From an uncultured Bradyrhizobium sp. (GTDB lineage: Bacteria; Pseudomonadota; Alphaproteobacteria; Rhizobiales; Xanthobacteraceae), in assembly GCF_936943645.1 (NCBI RefSeq), contig NZ_CAKZJO010000103.1, forward strand, positions 1-64,000: 64,000 nucleotides of DNA, written 5' to 3'. The translations under genes and the position numbers were made by a program. Shown piece after piece: positions 59,424 through 64,000 of the stretch. Under the pieces are notes generated by a model. That model saw nothing but the letters and a program-made list of their open reading frames with translations. It was not told the origin of the DNA and made no database searches. Numbering within the stretch: the first letter of the stretch is position 1; each line of letters begins with the position of its first letter.

Positions 59424-59432
59424 GGCCGCCCC

Positions 59433-59708
59433 ATGGCCATCCAGATCTCGACCGCGATTGCGATCTACTTCGTCATCTGGTGGATCGCGCTGTTCCTGAC
59501 GCTGCCGTTCGGCGTGCGCAGCCAGCACGAGGACGGCGTCGGTGCGCCCGGCACCGACCCCGGTGCACCGATCCTGACCCGGATGGGCCGCAAGCTGATC
59601 TGGACCACCATCATCTCGGCGATCATCTACGGCGCGGGGCTTGCCGCCTATCACGCCGGCTATCTCTCGATCGAGCGCCTGTCGAAATTGATGGGCATGC
59701 CGTTTTAG
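59433..59708 (+). CDS. DUF1467 family protein
   Basis: small two-TM protein WWIALFLTLPFGVRSQHEDGVGAPGTDPGAPILTRMGRKLIWTTIISAIIYG; position after mce is typical in Rhizobiales. Confidence 0.88.
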   Translation: MAIQISTAIAIYFVIWWIALFLTLPFGVRSQHEDGVGAPGTDPGAPILTRMGRKLIWTTIISAIIYGAGLAAYHAGYLSIERLSKLMGMPF

Positions 59709-59737
59709 ACTTTTTTGATGCTGCTTTGGGGGGACGA

Positions 59738-60085
59738 ATGACTTTTCAGAGGATCGTCATCGCGCTTCTGGTGCTGATCGCCGCAGGCCTCGGCGCCGTC
59801 GGTTACGTCGAGTGGAAGATGGCGGCGCAGGTGCGAACGCTGAAGGCGTTCGTCGAGGGCTACGTCTTCAACGAGGCCGTGATGGCCTGCGAGCAGGCCA
59901 AGAGCTCGACGCCGTTCAAATGGAACGGCGGCAAGAGCACCTCAGTGATCGGCCTGAACTCGGTCAAGCTGGACAAATACAACGTCAGCGCCAGCTACAC
60001 GCTGGTGGCGGACCTCGTTTATTGTGATTACGATCCGATCAAAAGAAAGGCCGAGATCGGCTCGAGCTTCCTGGAGCGGGAGTAA
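59738..60085 (+). CDS. hypothetical membrane-anchored protein
   Basis: MTFQRIVIALLVLIAAGLGAVGYVEWKMAAQVRTLKAFVEGYVFNEAVMACEQAKSS... Confidence 0.75.
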   Translation: MTFQRIVIALLVLIAAGLGAVGYVEWKMAAQVRTLKAFVEGYVFNEAVMACEQAKSSTPFKWNGGKSTSVIGLNSVKLDKYNVSASYTLVADLVYCDYDPIKRKAEIGSSFLERE

Positions 60086-60120
60086 CGATCCGGCCATGCC
60101 AAGCATGGGATGGGATCGTC

Positions 60121-61407
60121 ATGGCGCAGGGGCAGGGAGACTACCGGATTCTGCATGAGGCTGATTTGCGGGATCATCTCGCAGGCCTGTCGGATATCGC
60201 GGCGCGCCTTGGCGGCGATCCCGCATCCTGGGAGATCACCGAGGTCGGCGACGGCAATCTCAACCTCGTCTTCATCGTCAAGGGCACGAGCGGCGGCGTC
60301 GCCGTGAAGCAGGCGCTGCCTTATGTCCGCCTCGTCGGCGAGAGCTGGCCGCTGCCGCTGTCGCGGGCCCATTACGAATATCTCGCGCTGTCCCGCCAGG
60401 CCGAGCTCGCACCTGGGCTGGTACCGGCACTGCTGCATCACAACGAGACACTGGCGCTGACGGTGATGGAGCTGCTCGAGCCCCACATCATCATGCGCAA
60501 GGGGCTGGTTGCGGGAACGCGCTATCCGCGCTTCGTGGACGACATCACCACCTTCATGGCGCGCACCCTGTTCTTCACCTCCGACCTTGCGCTGTCCGCG
60601 GCCGAGAAGAAGCAGGGCTTGGCGGCTTTCGCCGGCAACCACGCGCTCTGCAAGATCACCGAGGATCTGATCTTCACCGATCCCTACCGCATCGCCGAGC
60701 AGAACCGCTGGACCGCACCCTGGCTCGATGGGCTGGCAGCAAACCTGCGCGACGACATGGAGCTGCACGTCGCGATCTCCCGGCTGAAGCTGAAGTTCAT
60801 GGCAAGTCCCGAGGCGCTGCTGCATGGCGACCTCCACACCGGATCGATCATGGTCACCGATAGCCAGACACGGGTGATCGATCCCGAATTCGCGTTCTAT
60901 GGCCCGATGGGGTTCGACGTCGGCGCCGTGCTCGCCAACCTCCTGATGGCTTATTTCGCCTCCGCCGGCCACGAGCGCGCGCCGGGTGAGCGGGCCGCAT
61001 TCGAGGCCTGGGTGCTGGAGACGGTCGAACAGGTCTGGAACGGGTTCGCCGGGAAATTCCTCGAACTCTGGCGCGCAGGGGGCACCGGCGATGCCTATCC
61101 GGTCTCGCTCTTCGCCGGCCAGCAGGGCGCCGCGCGTCTGGAGGCGGAGCGGCAGACCTACATGCAGCGCCTGTTCACTGAGGCCGTCGGTTTCGCCGCC
61201 GCAAAGACCATCCGCCGCATCTTCGGTCTTGCCCATAACATCGACTTCGAGCTGATCGACGATGCGAAGACCCGCGCCATCAGCGAGGCGCGCGCGGTGC
61301 GGCTGGCGCGGGCGATGATGGTGGAAACGAGGACGTTTCGGACCATCGGCGATGTCACGGGTGCTGCGCGGAAGCTCCGGGACTGGATGCCGGAATTGTC
61401 GGGCTGA
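60121..61407 (+). CDS. mtnK: S-methyl-5-thioribose kinase
   Basis: WEITEVGDGNLNLVFIVKGTSGGVAVKQALPYVRLVGESWPL; EALLHGDLHTGSIMVTDSQTRVIDPEFAFYGPMGFDVGAVLANLLMAYF. Confidence 0.95.
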   Translation: MAQGQGDYRILHEADLRDHLAGLSDIAARLGGDPASWEITEVGDGNLNLVFIVKGTSGGVAVKQALPYVRLVGESWPLPLSRAHYEYLALSRQAELAPGLVPALLHHNETLALTVMELLEPHIIMRKGLVAGTRYPRFVDDITTFMARTLFFTSDLALSAAEKKQGLAAFAGNHALCKITEDLIFTDPYRIAEQNRWTAPWLDGLAANLRDDMELHVAISRLKLKFMASPEALLHGDLHTGSIMVTDSQTRVIDPEFAFYGPMGFDVGAVLANLLMAYFASAGHERAPGERAAFEAWVLETVEQVWNGFAGKFLELWRAGGTGDAYPVSLFAGQQGAARLEAERQTYMQRLFTEAVGFAAAKTIRRIFGLAHNIDFELIDDAKTRAISEARAVRLARAMMVETRTFRTIGDVTGAARKLRDWMPELSG

Positions 61408-61438
61408 AGGTGTAGCGCAAGACGGCTCCGCGCACTCC

Positions 61439-61561
61439 GTCATTGCGAGGAGCCCTTGCGACGAAGCAATCCAGACTGCCGACGCGGGGACACTCTGGAT
61501 TGCTTCGCGGAGCCTGTTATCGGGCCGCGCTTCGCGCGGACCCGGTGGCTCGCAATGACGG
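61439..61561. repeat. dispersed palindromic extragenic repeat, copy 2
   Basis: cgtcattgcgaggagcccttgcgacgaagcaatccagact...ctctggattgcttcgcgg...ggctcgcaatgacg; terminal inverted repeat cgtcattgcgag/ctcgcaatgacg. Confidence 0.85.
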
Positions 61562-61581
61562 GGAGGGATTGTCGCGGAACG

Positions 61582-62466
61582 CTAATACATCCGCACCGGC
61601 AGCGGAGCACCCTCGGGGCCGACCAGCAGACCCCAGGTCTCGTTGGCCGCAACCTCGAACTCGCGCTTCTGGGCTGCGCTTCCCCTGAGCTTGAGGGTGA
61701 CCTTGTACTTGCCCGGCGGCAGCTCAATCTTCTGACGATCAGGCAACTCGTCCGCGGCGTCGTCGAAATCGATCAGTCCTTCTCCGGCGCGAGCCGTCAG
61801 GTGGATGGTTCGCTCGTTGACGGTGATGTCGGCCGCTTCATCTGTCTTGTTGCCGAGCAACAACCTCGCTTGTCCCGGTGCAGGCTGGATGCGGGCGGTG
61901 GCGGCCAATGGCTTGCGCAGCGACAGGTCGGCGATCGTCATGTTGCCCTGGCGGACGAGCCGGAGCAGCGCCGGCCCGTCTGACGTCGTGTAGGCGACAG
62001 CGGCCCTGCCGGGCTCGACGACCGCACCGTCGGTTTCGGTCCATCCGCGCTTGTCGAGTGCAGCGCGATAGAAGTCGAGCACGGCCTCGAGACCAAGCGG
62101 CGTCTCGACGTGAACCGACCTGACGAAGGGGGAATTCTTCGCGGTCATCAGGCCCCAGAGGTCAACGAGCGGCAGGCCCATGTCGTCGGACATCTTGGTT
62201 TCGAATGTCCGGCTCGCGGCTTGTGCCAGAAGCCCGATCGTGTCGCAGAGCAGGCGCTCGCCCAGATAATCCGGAACGCAACGGCCCCTGACGGCCCACC
62301 ATGTATCGTCGACAAACCCGTTTGACCGCTTGGTGTGGGACCAATTGATCTGGATGCTCTTCGTCAGGCCGTCGCGGGCGGGGTCCGGCGTGACGGGGAT
62401 CGCCATCGCCGCCGTTGCGGCAACCAGACTTCCGGCCAGCAGGATACCTAGCGTTCGGCGGGCCAT
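61582..62466 (-). CDS. hypothetical secreted protein
   Basis: signal peptide MARRTLGILLAGSLVAATAAMAIPVTPDP; long uninterrupted ORF. Confidence 0.75.
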   Translation of the reverse strand: MARRTLGILLAGSLVAATAAMAIPVTPDPARDGLTKSIQINWSHTKRSNGFVDDTWWAVRGRCVPDYLGERLLCDTIGLLAQAASRTFETKMSDDMGLPLVDLWGLMTAKNSPFVRSVHVETPLGLEAVLDFYRAALDKRGWTETDGAVVEPGRAAVAYTTSDGPALLRLVRQGNMTIADLSLRKPLAATARIQPAPGQARLLLGNKTDEAADITVNERTIHLTARAGEGLIDFDDAADELPDRQKIELPPGKYKVTLKLRGSAAQKREFEVAANETWGLLVGPEGAPLPVRMY

Positions 62467-62749
62467 TCTTTGCGCGATCCTCTTTTTTCGCGATCCCTGG
62501 GGTTCGGATAACGATCCTGAGCTTGGTCGCGTTGGTCACGAAAAATGTTCACTGTCCCTGGGCTGTCCGATGACGCACCGCGTCAATCCCGCTTGCAGCG
62601 AAGGGCGCATGCAACCCGCCTCCCGAGATCGTCGTCGCAGCGCTGCCATCGGAACTGACATTGGTCTCCATCAAAAACGAAGCTTGCGTTCGACGGGTGA
62701 CGAATGATCAAATCCCTGATCGGCATGCACCTGCGTTGTTGGGGGACAC

Positions 62750-64000
62750 ATGATGTTCAGGATGATTGCGATCGTCGCGGGGGTAGGGCTGGCGCTCGCC
62801 GGATCGGCGGAGGCCCAGACGCCGCGCAAGGGCGGAACCATCCGCATGACCGCGCCCTATGGTTCGAGCTTCACGAGCCTCGACATTCACACCACGCAGC
62901 GCGCCCAGGATGAGATCTATGCCAAGGCCCTGCATCGCTCGCTCTACATCTGGAATTCGGCGGAAGGAAAGCCGGTTCTGGAGCTCGCCAAGGAGGATGT
63001 GGTCTCGGGCGGGGGCCTGGTTCACACCTTCAAGCTGCGCGATGACGCCTATTTCCACAACGGCCGCAAGATGACCGCCGACGACGTCATCTGGTCCTAC
63101 AACCGCATCATGGACGGCACCAAGGCCTTTCCCGGGGCGCGCTTTGTCCGCGTCATCGAGGGCGCGGCCGCGGTCGAGAAGGGCCAGGCCAAGGAAATCT
63201 CCGGCCTGAAGAAGATCGACGATTTCACCATCGAGATGAAGCTGACCGAGAAGGTCGATCCGGGCTTCTACTTCTTCACCGCGCTGACCTCGATCTATCC
63301 GGCCGACGAAGGCGCCAAGGACAGCTTCATCCAGCATCCGATCGGCCTCGGGCCGTTCAAGTTCGTCGAGCACGTGCCGGGATCGCGCATCGTGCTGGAG
63401 CGATGGGACCGGTTCTACAAGCCCGGCAAGCCTTATGCCGACAAGATCGTCGTGTCGATCATGGGCGAGGCCGCGGCGCGCGACGTCGCCTTCCGCAACA
63501 AGGAGATCGACACCTCGGTGCTGGGGCCCGCCCAATACGTCGCCTATCAGTCCGACGCCGCGCTCAAGGGCACCATCGTCGAGGTCGCCGAGGTCTTCAC
63601 GCGCTACATGGGCATGAATCCCTCGTTCAAGCCGTTCGCCGACAAGCGCGTGAGGCAGGCGATCAACTATGCGATCGACACCGATCTGATCATCAACAAG
63701 CTGGTCAAGGGCAAGGCCTACCGCGCCACCAGCTGGCTGCCGCTGACTTCGCCCGCCTACGACAAGGCGATGAAACCTTATCCCTACGATCCCGCCAAGG
63801 CCAAGCAGCTGCTTGCCGAGGCCGGCTATCCCTCCGGTTTCGAGTTCGAATGGACCACCAGCCAGAATGAAAGCTGGGGTCTGCCGATCGTCTCGGCGGT
63901 GATCCCGATGCTGGACAAGGTCGGCATCAAGGCCAAGGTCAAGCAGGTCGAGACGGCGGTGCTGGCGGAGGTGGTGCGCAGCGGCGACTATCAGGCCTTC
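62750..64000 (+). CDS. ABC transporter substrate-binding protein, family 5 (peptide/opine type), truncated by window end
   Basis: open frame to the edge, not listed as such in the track: MMFRMIAIVAGVGLALAGSAEAQTPRKGGTIRMTAPYGSSFTSLDIHTTQRAQDEIYAKALHRSLYIWNSAEGKPVLELAKED; later AAARDVAFRNKEIDTSVLGPAQY. Confidence 0.9.
   Translation, partial: MMFRMIAIVAGVGLALAGSAEAQTPRKGGTIRMTAPYGSSFTSLDIHTTQRAQDEIYAKALHRSLYIWNSAEGKPVLELAKEDVVSGGGLVHTFKLRDDAYFHNGRKMTADDVIWSYNRIMDGTKAFPGARFVRVIEGAAAVEKGQAKEISGLKKIDDFTIEMKLTEKVDPGFYFFTALTSIYPADEGAKDSFIQHPIGLGPFKFVEHVPGSRIVLERWDRFYKPGKPYADKIVVSIMGEAAARDVAFRNKEIDTSVLGPAQYVAYQSDAALKGTIVEVAEVFTRYMGMNPSFKPFADKRVRQAINYAIDTDLIINKLVKGKAYRATSWLPLTSPAYDKAMKPYPYDPAKAKQLLAEAGYPSGFEFEWTTSQNESWGLPIVSAVIPMLDKVGIKAKVKQVETAVLAEVVRSGDYQAF

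Noticed and set aside
56835-59654. 939-aa minus-strand ORF opposite birA-rnj-mce
   Set aside because: Antisense artefact spanning several genes with clear families

Overview
The window reads as an ordinary high-GC alphaproteobacterial chromosome. Family content, gene order and repeats suggest Bradyrhizobium or a close relative; this is inference, no search was run. Main blocks: a TRAP permease pair; glnB-glnA; nnr; a frameshifted HigB/HigA-type toxin-antitoxin pair; a multicopper-oxidase-like protein; tRNA-Leu; tig-clpP-clpX-lon; tRNA-Val; a CzcCBA-type heavy-metal efflux operon with a His-rich CDF exporter; pepT; an HU-like gene; tRNA-Asp; an alpha/beta hydrolase interrupted by an in-frame TAG; a Rieske oxygenase divergent from a MarR regulator across a 15-bp minisatellite; a TonB-dependent receptor; a complete nuoA-N cluster that also carries an FkbM methyltransferase and a small membrane protein gene; birA-rnj-mce-DUF1467; mtnK; and a partial peptide-binding protein gene at the right edge. 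I saw no CRISPR array, prophage, transposase or obvious new multi-gene defence system. The items most worth a second look are the non-canonical nuo operon members and the His-rich loop in NuoL, the disrupted toxin and hydrolase genes, the apparent loss of copper ligands in the multicopper-oxidase-like protein, unannotated small membrane ORFs (24 and 55 aa), the minisatellite in a divergent promoter region, and several candidate regulatory sites (sigma-54 at glnB, Irr-type box at the TonB receptor, nested palindrome at a GlxA-like regulator).
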